NCBI GenBank assembly: GCA_030831885.1
Contig: JAURKF010000168.1
Span: 1 to 5,740 of the forward strand
Length of the DNA stretch: 5,740 nucleotides
Direction: 5' to 3'
Source of the DNA: Flavobacteriales bacterium
GTDB taxonomy: Bacteria; Bacteroidota; Bacteroidia; Flavobacteriales; UA16
Positions 1 through 5,661 of the stretch are shown in pieces. The position numbers were made by a program, and so were the translations under genes. The stretch's first letter is position 1. Every line of letters begins with the position of its first letter. The notes beneath the pieces are model-generated. The model worked only from the letters and a program-made list of their open reading frames with translations, was not told the origin of the DNA and ran no database searches.

Positions 1-165
1 AATTGAAGTGGTTGAGATGTTTCATGAATGATTTGATTAATTGGATTTGGGTTGTGATTGAATTTAGAAATTGAGATTATGTATATAGCTATTTGACGTT
101 GTTTTTCTTTTTAAATACGTCATCAAATGGCTAGATGAAATCAAGTTTTGATTATGTCAATTTAG

Positions 166-195
166 TTTAATGGCCGACAAAAATAGATAACTTTG
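166..195 (+). promoter_or_regulatory. Possible weak rightward promoter
   Basis: TAACTTTG at 188-195 fits the TAnnTTTG -7 element. The best upstream partner is TTTA at 166-169, 18 bases away, with one mismatch to TTTG. It lies inside the leftward promoter at 178-208, so the two would compete. If used for queD, the leader would be roughly 260 bases. It is weaker than its leftward counterpart. Confidence 0.2.
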
Positions 196-208
196 TCATT
201 TTACCAAA
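178..208 (-). promoter_or_regulatory. Leftward Bacteroidota-type promoter
   Basis: On the minus strand, TTTG (208-205) is followed by exactly 19 bases and then TATTTTTG (185-178). This is a full match to the Bacteroidota primary sigma factor pattern TTTG-N19-21-TAnnTTTG. Transcription would start near 170-174 and run left, out of the window. No long leftward ORF is visible inside the window. The target would therefore start near or beyond position 1, or the product is noncoding. Chance occurrence in AT-rich DNA is possible. Confidence 0.45.
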
Positions 209-432
209 TAAATTTATTAAAAAGCATATTGGTCAATCACAATCAATGATTAGTAGGGTTATTTTAGTTATTAAGCGGATAATGAATTGCTTGTAGATTT
301 ACACGTGGAATCTATGAATGCCACATAAGTGTTGATAAAAATTAGAATATCGGGAATGAATAAATATCATTTAAGAATTGTTTGTTATGGAGTCTGTCGT
401 ATTGAGCCTATTTTTTCAAGGGATAAATGGGC

Positions 433-440
433 TAGTTTTG
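433..440 (+). promoter_or_regulatory. Candidate -7 element for queD
   Basis: TAGTTTTG matches TAnnTTTG exactly and ends 19 bases before the queD ATG, which would give a leader of roughly 10-14 bases. No TTTG sits at the usual 19-23 base distance; the nearest TTG (402-404) is 28 bases upstream. It therefore lacks a good -33 element and is only a candidate. Confidence 0.35.
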
Positions 441-459
441 CAGGCCGATATAGTGAGAT

Positions 460-912
460 ATGAATATTCGTGTTACCAAGGTTTTTACATTCGATATGGC
501 TCATGCTTTATATGGCTATGATGGTCCATGCAAAAACATTCATGGCCACACCTATAGGTTGTACGTTACCGTTGCAGGACCAATCAATTCCGAAAACAAC
601 CATCCTGAACAAGGGCTAGTGGTCGATTTCGGTAAAATCAAGGATATTACAAAGCGGCATATCATCTCTCAGTTCGATCATGCGCTGGTGCTTCACAAGG
701 ATGCTCCATATGCCAAGGACACCTTTCTGCCCGACAATTTTGAAAAGGTCATATTACTCAACGTGCAGCCTTCATGTGAAAACCTAATGATGCACTTTCA
801 CCATCTTCTTCATGGAGCTCTGCCGACGAATGTGCGATTGGTTAAGCTCAAATTAGAGGAGACGCCAACGAGTTATGCCGAGTGGCAGGTTGAGGATGGG
901 GAGCAGGGGTAA
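460..912 (+). CDS. queD: 6-carboxytetrahydropterin synthase QueD / PTPS family
   Basis: This 150-residue cytoplasmic enzyme belongs to the 6-pyruvoyl-tetrahydropterin synthase/QueD fold. QueD converts 7,8-dihydroneopterin triphosphate to 6-carboxy-5,6,7,8-tetrahydropterin, an early step towards preQ0 and queuosine. Visible signature residues are the zinc-binding histidines H15, H28 and H30 (within CKNIHGH), the catalytic C24, and the D73-H74 pair that completes the Cys-Asp-His triad. A PSCEN segment (104-108) and LEETPTSYAEW (132-142) carry the conserved pterin-anchoring glutamate, probably E134. Length suits the family, which is about 120-150 residues. The ATG at 460 gives the expected start of the first beta strand; there is no Shine-Dalgarno, as is common in this phylum. 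The gene stands alone on its strand apart from the small ORF at 1051. A strict PTPS role cannot be excluded, but bacterial context favours QueD. Confidence 0.9.
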   Translation: MNIRVTKVFTFDMAHALYGYDGPCKNIHGHTYRLYVTVAGPINSENNHPEQGLVVDFGKIKDITKRHIISQFDHALVLHKDAPYAKDTFLPDNFEKVILLNVQPSCENLMMHFHHLLHGALPTNVRLVKLKLEETPTSYAEWQVEDGEQG

Positions 913-918
913 TGGATA

Positions 919-948
919 AAGGGTAAGGAGAAAGGTATAAGGCGAAGG
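919..948 (+). repeat. Degenerate ~7-base AAGG tandem repeat after queD
   Basis: Five AAGG cores start at 919, 925, 932, 939 and 945, spaced 6, 7, 7 and 6 bases apart. They form a polypurine tract beginning seven bases after the queD stop codon. It looks like a decayed heptamer tandem repeat. The function is unknown, and the degeneracy means chance purine bias is an alternative. Confidence 0.4.
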
Positions 949-950
949 AA

Positions 951-993
951 TTTTAGTTTTTTGGTTTGAATGGTGGTTTTTTAGTTTTCTTGG
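951..993 (+). repeat. Imperfect T-rich direct repeat
   Basis: TTTTAGTTTTTTGG at 951-964 recurs as TTTTAGTTTTCTTGG at 979-993, with one inserted C. The copies start 28 bases apart in the spacer between queD and the small ORF. No GC stem precedes either T run, so neither reads as a standard intrinsic terminator. Low complexity limits its significance. Confidence 0.3.
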
Positions 994-1021
994 ACCTTCC
1001 ATTCCAATCGTAGCTTTTTGC

Positions 1022-1029
1022 TATACTTG
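1022..1029 (+). promoter_or_regulatory. Possible -7 element for small basic ORF
   Basis: TATACTTG differs at one base from TAnnTTTG and ends 21 bases before the ATG at 1051. The nearest upstream TTG (990-992) is 29 bases away, too far for a standard -33 element. Weak support. Confidence 0.2.
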
Positions 1030-1050
1030 TAGCTTGTAAATAATTCAGTT

Positions 1051-1155
1051 ATGGCAAAGTCAAAAGATCAAAAGAAAGAAGTTAAGAAGCAACCTGCAAA
1101 AACCAAGGCCGAGAAGCGCGCAGAGAAGCGCGATAAGAAGCCAAAATACGACTAG
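1051..1155 (+). CDS. Small Lys-rich protein, 34 aa
   Basis: An ATG at 1051 opens a 34-codon frame ending in TAG at 1153-1155. The product starts MAKSKDQKK and is strongly basic and hydrophilic, with 13 Lys and 2 Arg against 6 acidic residues. It contains an AEKR-AEKR repeat at residues 20-27. It has no hydrophobic segment and is probably disordered or helical and nucleic-acid-binding. It resembles, from general memory only, very short Lys/Ala/Glu-rich hypothetical proteins seen in Bacteroidota. A near -7 motif, TATACTTG (1022-1029), lies 21 bases upstream of the ATG, and no Shine-Dalgarno is evident. Its stop overlaps the stop of the convergent glycosyltransferase gene within CTAG. The charge-biased composition argues for a real gene, but the short length keeps it uncertain. 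Confidence 0.55.
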   Translation: MAKSKDQKKEVKKQPAKTKAEKRAEKRDKKPKYD

Positions 1156-2657
1156 GGCTGCTTCGGTATATAGGGAGCAACCAATCCCTGATGATGAATC
1201 TTCAGTATCGGTGCCGAGGCATCCGTTCGAATCACTTGATGCCAAGGTGCCGACTTACGTAAGTACAGATTTACCAGTATGGCGTCGTTGCGGTCGTTGA
1301 AAACCAATGTGTCCGACTCGGCAGCTGATCTCTGCGCGAAGGACGCCGCATCTCGGTATTGGTTGTAATCGACATCACCGGATTCGTTCCTATTCGATAA
1401 GGATGGGTAAAGTCCTACCATCATAATGGCCGATAATACTCCCAAGAGGGCAAATCCTACCGCACGAAGTGTTTTATTGTATTCCATCATTCGGTCAATA
1501 CCGAATGCCAGCAACAAACAGGCGAACGGAATGACGAAGATGGCATATCGTATATCGAACGGAATAGAGTGTCCGGAGCGAACGGCCATTATCACCGCAA
1601 ATATTAGATACATAATTAATGGAAACGTCACAAACATTACGGGGCGGAAGAATTCTGATTTTCGAATTTTTCGAAATACGAAAAAGAGGGCAAATGCAGG
1701 AAGTATGAATACAAGCACTTGAATTAAAACGAGTGATGAGTCCTCGATTCGTGCACCGAATATCGTGATGTAATTGGATGCTGTGTCTGCAAAAATATCG
1801 CCTGCTGAGCGAACATAATCTGGCATCTCACCATTCACGGGTAAATTGAGCTGCCACATTTGCTGCTCGATATTCATGGGTTTCTTCCCTTGCCATCCGC
1901 CATTATATAACCATATCGAAAACAGCCCAAATCCGGCAATTGCCATGATAGCGTATTGCAATAATGCCTTGCGATGACTATGGAAAATAGCAACAAGCAG
2001 TATGTGCGATATAAAAACATATAACGTAACATAGTGTGAGAGCAGCGATAAATTGAGAATTATGACGTACAACGGTACATGCAACCAGGTATGTCGCTTG
2101 GCCACACTTACTTGGTAGATGCTGTACGTGGCAAGTAGTATGAGAAAAGAAGCAGGGACATAGGCCCTTGCCAGCTGACCGTATTCAACCAATACCGGGT
2201 GAAAGCAAAGCAGTGCAGCTGCAATATTGGCTGTTCTTTCGTTGAAAAGTTGTCTGCAGAAGTAGTATCCCAGGATAACTGTCAAAACTCCGAAAAGCAC
2301 TGAAAGTGAGCGAAGCGAAAAATTACTGTCACCAAAAATTCCGGCCCACCAATAGAGCATTACATTGTAGGCCGCTGCATTGCCGCTATCTGCAATGGTT
2401 GCTGAAACTACATTGTTGAACGTGCGGTGCACGCGCAAATCTTGCTGGGTAAAAGTGCTATCTAGCTCAACATTCAGAGTCAACCCCGGAGTCATGCGGG
2501 CATCTATACCATTTACTCGGCAAAGTGTCATTAGCTCATTTTGAGTGAGCGATTGGCTTTCCAGATGATTCAACCGAATCAACACTGAAACTAAAATGAA
2601 TAGACTCAGCAGAGCAGAAGTTCTGATCACGAATTTGGCAGTGATTAAAGGTTGCAA
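1152..2657 (-). CDS. GT39/PMT-2-like membrane glycosyltransferase
   Basis: This polytopic inner-membrane protein of up to 501 residues is built like GT-C glycosyltransferases of the dolichyl-phosphate-mannose/ArnT type. Those enzymes move a sugar from a polyprenyl-phosphate donor to a lipid, glycan or protein on the periplasmic side. A first membrane helix (about 14-28) leads into a loop with the family landmark SLTQNEL (36-42). GNAAAYNVMLYWW (92-104), FGDSNFSLRSLSVLFG (108-123) and HPVLVEYGQLARAY (153-166) follow, in the family's usual order. Several more helices come next, then a hydrophilic C-terminal tail. In the first loop, the usual Asp-Glu pair appears as N40-E41, so the presumed catalytic Asp is replaced by Asn. 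The start is uncertain. The TTG at 2657 lies inside a 7-base repeat, a GTG at 2630 still retains helix 1, and the first ATG (residue 43) would lose it. It begins 36 bases after menA, probably in the same transcript. Donor and acceptor are unknown. Confidence 0.8.
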   Translation of the reverse strand: MQPLITAKFVIRTSALLSLFILVSVLIRLNHLESQSLTQNELMTLCRVNGIDARMTPGLTLNVELDSTFTQQDLRVHRTFNNVVSATIADSGNAAAYNVMLYWWAGIFGDSNFSLRSLSVLFGVLTVILGYYFCRQLFNERTANIAAALLCFHPVLVEYGQLARAYVPASFLILLATYSIYQVSVAKRHTWLHVPLYVIILNLSLLSHYVTLYVFISHILLVAIFHSHRKALLQYAIMAIAGFGLFSIWLYNGGWQGKKPMNIEQQMWQLNLPVNGEMPDYVRSAGDIFADTASNYITIFGARIEDSSLVLIQVLVFILPAFALFFVFRKIRKSEFFRPVMFVTFPLIMYLIFAVIMAVRSGHSIPFDIRYAIFVIPFACLLLAFGIDRMMEYNKTLRAVGFALLGVLSAIMMVGLYPSLSNRNESGDVDYNQYRDAASFAQRSAAESDTLVFNDRNDAILVNLYLRKSAPWHQVIRTDASAPILKIHHQGLVAPYIPKQP

Positions 2658-2670
2658 TTTGCAGGTTGCA
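2650..2670 (-). repeat. Three-unit 7-base tandem repeat between menA and glycosyltransferase
   Basis: On the minus strand the units read TGCAACC, TGCAAAT, TGCAACC: two identical heptamers flanking a two-base variant. The array lies 23 bases past the menA stop codon and contains the putative TTG start (2657-2655) of the glycosyltransferase. It looks like an intergenic short tandem repeat rather than conserved coding sequence. Confidence 0.55.
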
Positions 2671-2693
2671 GTGCCGAAGGTAAGAAGATTTTC

Positions 2694-3596
2694 TTATTCA
2701 GGGATGAACCAACCCAAGAAGAGAAGCAGTGCGGTTAGAAAGGCAAGCATTGCTACCTTTTTTAATTCGGGATCAAGTTTAGCAGGCTCTTGCGCGCGCC
2801 AGACGCGCAGGAGAAGTAAACTTTGGAGTAGGGCAGGTACACAAGCGGACCAGGCTAGAGAGCCTGTTGATGTAAAGATGAGCCAGATAATCAGACTGAT
2901 TATGCCAAATGCAATCAGCAGTGATTGATAAACTTTACCATTTCGGAATCCCATTTGGACAATGAGTGTGCGCTTGCCCGAGGCGCGATCGTTTTCATGA
3001 TCGCGAAGATTGTTAAGGTTAAGCACTGCAGTGCTGAAAAGTCCAATTGTACATGCCGGTAGTAAAACACTCAATTTAAATCCGGATGCAATCAAAAAAT
3101 AAGTTCCAATCACTCCTACCGGACCGAAAAACGCAAATACAAAGAGGTCGCCGAGACCTCGATAGCCATAGGGATTGTTTCCAACGGTGTATTTAATTGC
3201 CGCAGCAATAGCACCAATTCCAATCAGCAGCATCAGAAGAGCGCTTACAAATTGAGACTTTGGGGCAAAAACTATCCACAACAATGAAATACCGCTTACA
3301 AGAGTAAGTATCGTTGTGATAATGAGCGCACGTCTCATTTGTGCTTTACTTATGGCCCCGCTTTGCATAGCGCGTTTCGGCCCAACACGATGCTCATTGT
3401 CCACGCCGTGGGTAAAATCACCGTAATCGTTTGCGAAATTGGATAGTATCTGAAGTAAAAAAGCAGTGCATAGTGTGAGCACGAGTATGGTCGTGTTGCG
3501 GAAGCCATCTGCTTTGGCTGCTGCCGCACCAGCGAGTATACATGATGCCGCAAGAGGCAGCGTTCGCAAACGCATAGCATGAATCCACTTCTTCAT
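2694..3596 (-). CDS. menA: 1,4-dihydroxy-2-naphthoate polyprenyltransferase MenA
   Basis: This 300-residue inner-membrane protein of the UbiA prenyltransferase superfamily attaches a polyprenyl chain to 1,4-dihydroxy-2-naphthoate to give demethylmenaquinone. The first Asp-rich motif is at N53-F-A-N-D-Y-G-D60, continuing to D66. It binds the Mg2+-diphosphate of the prenyl donor. The second is LNNLRDHENDR at 194-204, with N196, D199 and D203. KYTVGNNPYGYRGLGD (135-150) is typical of MenA rather than UbiA or other UbiA paralogues. About eight or nine hydrophobic helices are visible, and length is normal for the family. The ATG at 3596 lies 5 bases after the menB stop, with GGAA directly before it, so the two genes are translationally close and surely one operon. 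Nothing appears broken. Confidence 0.96.
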   Translation of the reverse strand: MKKWIHAMRLRTLPLAASCILAGAAAAKADGFRNTTILVLTLCTAFLLQILSNFANDYGDFTHGVDNEHRVGPKRAMQSGAISKAQMRRALIITTILTLVSGISLLWIVFAPKSQFVSALLMLLIGIGAIAAAIKYTVGNNPYGYRGLGDLFVFAFFGPVGVIGTYFLIASGFKLSVLLPACTIGLFSTAVLNLNNLRDHENDRASGKRTLIVQMGFRNGKVYQSLLIAFGIISLIIWLIFTSTGSLAWSACVPALLQSLLLLRVWRAQEPAKLDPELKKVAMLAFLTALLLFLGWFIPE

Positions 3597-3601
3597 TTCC
3601 G

Positions 3602-4417
3602 TCAGGGAAACTTAGGGTACTTCTGAAAGTCTGGATCTCGCTTTTCAAGAAATGCACGCTTGCCCTCTTGTGCCTCGTCTGTTAGATAATAGAGTAGGGT
3701 GGCATCGCCTGCAAATTCCATCAGGCCACGTTGGCCATCCAGTTCTGCATTCAATCCGCGCTTTATCATGCGCAGTGCGAGTGGGCTCCGTTTCATCATT
3801 GTTTTACACCAGCGTACGGTTTCGTCTTCCAGCTGAGCGAGAGGAACTACCTTATTGACCATGCCCATGGCTTCAGCTTCAGCTGCGGTGTATTGTTCGC
3901 ACAGGAACCAAATTTCCCGAGCTTTTTTCTGACCAACGTGGCGTGCCAGATAATTCGATCCGAAACCGGCGTCGAAACTACCAACCTTGGGCCCCGTCTG
4001 CCCGAATCGGGCATTATCAGATGCTAATGTAATGTCGCACACCACGTGAAGAACGTGTCCACCGCCAATGGCATAACCGTTTACCATTGCAATTACAGGC
4101 TTGGGCAGTTCACGAATGCGTTTATGCAAGTCAAGCACGTTGAGTCGAGGAACTCCATCTTCTCCGATATATCCGCCAACACCTTTCACATTTTGATCTC
4201 CGCCGCTGCAGAAAGCTTTATCTCCTTCTCCTGTGAGCACAACAACTGCAATATCCGGTCGCTCTCGAGCAATATCCATCGCATCAATCATCTCCATATT
4301 CGTTTCCGGACGAAACGCGTTGTATACCTGAGGCCTATTGATGGTGATTTTTGCTATTCCTTCAAAGTACTCAAACCGAATGTCGGTGTAGGTTTTTATG
4401 GTGGTCCAATTTCTCAT
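3602..4417 (-). CDS. menB: 1,4-dihydroxy-2-naphthoyl-CoA synthase MenB
   Basis: This 271-residue cytoplasmic crotonase-fold enzyme converts o-succinylbenzoyl-CoA to 1,4-dihydroxy-2-naphthoyl-CoA in menaquinone synthesis. Visible landmarks are [13 protein letters not shown] (27-39), the oxyanion-hole segment FCSGGDQ (69-75), [16 protein letters not shown] (113-128), and [13 protein letters not shown] (139-151) with the catalytic pair S147 and D149. Gly at 142 (QTGP rather than QTDA) marks the type I, bicarbonate-dependent class typified by E. coli MenB. The C-terminal [20 protein letters not shown] is typical of the family. I chose the ATG at 4417 because AGGA lies 7 bases upstream and the protein then begins as other MenB proteins do. 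The frame extends nine codons further to a TTG at 4444, a poorer start. It is followed 5 bases later by menA. The preceding 107-base gap suggests its own promoter. Confidence 0.97.
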   Translation of the reverse strand: MRNWTTIKTYTDIRFEYFEGIAKITINRPQVYNAFRPETNMEMIDAMDIARERPDIAVVVLTGEGDKAFCSGGDQNVKGVGGYIGEDGVPRLNVLDLHKRIRELPKPVIAMVNGYAIGGGHVLHVVCDITLASDNARFGQTGPKVGSFDAGFGSNYLARHVGQKKAREIWFLCEQYTAAEAEAMGMVNKVVPLAQLEDETVRWCKTMMKRSPLALRMIKRGLNAELDGQRGLMEFAGDATLLYYLTDEAQEGKRAFLEKRDPDFQKYPKFP

Positions 4418-4424
4418 AATGTCG

Positions 4425-4428
4425 TCCT
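4425..4428 (-). promoter_or_regulatory. Shine-Dalgarno that fixes the menB start
   Basis: On the minus strand AGGA lies 7 bases before the ATG at 4417-4415. It is one of the few clear Shine-Dalgarno-like sequences in the window. It supports the 271-residue MenB over the longer TTG-initiated reading from 4444. Confidence 0.5.
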
Positions 4429-4465
4429 GTTTAGCGATAAACAATCAGGCGCGAAAATAGTTAGA

Positions 4466-4500
4466 GATAGGGCGATAGGAATTTATCGTTTTAAGATAGG
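4466..4500. repeat. GATAGG repeats and small hairpin upstream of menB
   Basis: In the 107-base gap between the secreted-protein gene and menB, GATAGG occurs three times on the plus strand, at 4466, 4474 and 4495. The middle copy overlaps an inverted repeat, CGATA (4473-4477) and TATCG (4484-4488), with a 6-base loop. They lie about 50-85 bases upstream of the menB ATG, where a regulator site could sit. No T run follows the stem on the minus strand, so it is not a terminator for the gene upstream. Confidence 0.3.
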
Positions 4501-4524
4501 GGGGCTCTCAAATGTTCGTGTTGA

Positions 4525-5538
4525 CTAATCTATGAAAGCATCTTTTTCTTTTCTTCTCACCAGATCGAGTAGTGTCTCCGTGCCGATGTCATTGAAGTCA
4601 TCATACTCAAATTGAGTTATATAGTTTTTAAGCGGTTGATTAGAGGCAAGGGAGTAAGTTATTATTTTGTATTTTGATGGGCAACTATAATGGCATTCCG
4701 GATTGAATCGTTCAATGTATATGAAGGTGCTTTTTTCTGGTATGAAATGCAAATTGGAATATGAGTCGGTGGTGAAGAATTCTTCGAATGTTACTTTTCC
4801 ATCTTTATAGTTCATGTCAAAATGGAATTCAGTATAACCCGAACCGCATCCGGAAGTAGTCATTGAAATGATATTTCGAACTCCGCTGTTGAATTCGAGA
4901 TGAATTACTCGACCATTCCCATTAGTAAGGGATAGTTCGTTATTCTCATCATCCATATTCCAAAGTGATTTATAAATCTCTTTATTATTCCTATTTAAAA
5001 TAATAAGTCCATAAGTGCCTGGACACGGCAAATCAGCGGCATCATCCTCTCGTGTTAGAAAGAAAAAACAGTGCTCATCTATGCCATCGAAAGTTGAAAC
5101 AATTGAATCGACAATCACATAGGTTGAATTTTTTTCCGGTATAAAAACTGTGCGCAGATTGTCATCTCCGTATCTGCCATATTCATAAGGTAAAACAAAC
5201 TGTCTGTTTTGTTTCATTTGAAAATTATTCAAACTGTCTCTTAGTCTTTTTGTTTCAATGACATGAGCTTTTTGGATTGAATCCATAGTATTTCGCTGCA
5301 TCGAAACTTTGTAGTTTAATGATTCAATTGTTTTTTGATGCAATTCAAGTTCTCTTGTGAGCTCAAGATTTCGTATCTCAAGTTTATTGTTGACCATCTC
5401 ATGCTTGCTAAGTTCGAGTGTAATCACCATATTCAAGCTGTCAATTTGATTACTAAGAATTTGAATTTGTTCTTTTTTTGACTGAGCTAGCATGGGATTT
5501 AGATATGCCAATGCAATGAGAAATGAAATATGCTTCAT
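4525..5538 (-). CDS. Secreted coiled-coil protein of unknown function
   Basis: I do not recognise this 337-residue protein. Residues 1-18 form a Sec-type signal peptide (MKHISFLIALAYLNPMLA) with likely cleavage before Q19. There is no lipobox cysteine, so a soluble periplasmic or secreted protein is expected. Residues about 20-112 are Leu/Ile/Lys/Glu/Gln-rich with regular hydrophobic spacing, a long coiled coil. The rest is beta-like and holds five cysteines (157, 172, 231, 282, 286). This part appears to contain a diverged duplication: FIPEK at 132-136 and 265-269, each followed by a CP-x-x-Y segment (172-176, 286-290). No enzyme motif is seen. Base composition is AT-richer than menB next to it. 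The ATG at 5538 is the only start preserving the signal peptide. It is divergent from smpB and 107 bases upstream of menB on the same strand. Confidence 0.85.
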   Translation of the reverse strand: MKHISFLIALAYLNPMLAQSKKEQIQILSNQIDSLNMVITLELSKHEMVNNKLEIRNLELTRELELHQKTIESLNYKVSMQRNTMDSIQKAHVIETKRLRDSLNNFQMKQNRQFVLPYEYGRYGDDNLRTVFIPEKNSTYVIVDSIVSTFDGIDEHCFFFLTREDDAADLPCPGTYGLIILNRNNKEIYKSLWNMDDENNELSLTNGNGRVIHLEFNSGVRNIISMTTSGCGSGYTEFHFDMNYKDGKVTFEEFFTTDSYSNLHFIPEKSTFIYIERFNPECHYSCPSKYKIITYSLASNQPLKNYITQFEYDDFNDIGTETLLDLVRRKEKDAFID

Positions 5539-5661
5539 ATAATCGTTTCAATAGATTTGATGAGTTCTGTGCAACAATGTAAATTTTGGGCTAGAATAAA
5601 CTCCATTCTTGGTTGCCATAACTACAATTCCCGAATATACTTCTTTACTTTTGTCGATTGC
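5539..5661. other. Divergent promoter region between secreted-protein gene and smpB
   Basis: These 123 bases separate two divergent starts and must hold at least one promoter for each gene. Rightward there is an exact TAnnTTTG at 5646-5653. Leftward I found no exact consensus; TACATTGT is the nearest partial match. No Shine-Dalgarno is seen before either start. Confidence 0.5.
5646..5653 (+). promoter_or_regulatory. -7 element of smpB, possibly leaderless
   Basis: TACTTTTG matches TAnnTTTG exactly and ends 8 bases before the smpB ATG. With the normal spacing of a few bases to the transcription start, the message would begin at or within about 4 bases of the ATG. No TTG lies 19-23 bases upstream; the nearest (5613-5615) is 30 bases away. 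Confidence 0.5.

Larger units (their letters stand above)
1..459. other. AT-rich intergenic region upstream of queD
   Basis: No open frame of believable length is visible on either strand here, and no tRNA- or rRNA-like structure was recognised. The stretch is clearly more AT-rich than the genes to its right. It carries promoter-like motifs in both directions, listed separately: a leftward consensus at 178-208, a weaker rightward TAACTTTG at 188-195, and a rightward TAGTTTTG at 433-440. The leftward signal suggests a divergent gene that begins near or beyond position 1. Nothing else in this stretch can be assigned. Confidence 0.6.

Noticed and set aside
1..25. Possible start of a leftward gene (ATG at 25-23, reading MKHLNHFN to the edge)
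   Set aside because: Eight codons cannot be assessed. The leftward promoter at 178-208 makes it possible, but nothing in the residues supports a family.
2..31. Possible C-terminal end of a rightward gene (IEVVEMFHE then TGA)
   Set aside because: A nine-codon open frame to a stop is expected by chance, and the sequence is uninformative.
1011..1023. TAGC-TTTTT-GCTA mini-palindrome as a queD terminator
   Set aside because: A 4-base stem is too weak, and no U tract follows it.
1060..1245. Minus-strand 61-codon frame with a hydrophobic C-terminal half
   Set aside because: It lies across the small basic ORF and the glycosyltransferase 3' end. Its hydrophobic run is simply the complement of Lys-rich codons.
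1426..1722. Plus-strand 98-codon frame inside the glycosyltransferase
   Set aside because: It is fully antisense to a gene with clear family motifs, has no recognisable features and is a shadow frame.
3350..3657. Two minus-strand frames (3350-3580, 3418-3657) overlapping menA and menB
   Set aside because: They are alternative-frame shadows of menA and the menB 3' end, with low-complexity products and no start context.
4473..4488. CGATA/TATCG stem as a terminator for the secreted-protein gene
   Set aside because: The stem has only 5 base pairs, is AT-rich, and has no T run after it on the minus strand.
4046..4528. Plus-strand 160-codon frame over menB and its upstream gap
   Set aside because: It is antisense to well-conserved menB codons and the product has no domain-like pattern.
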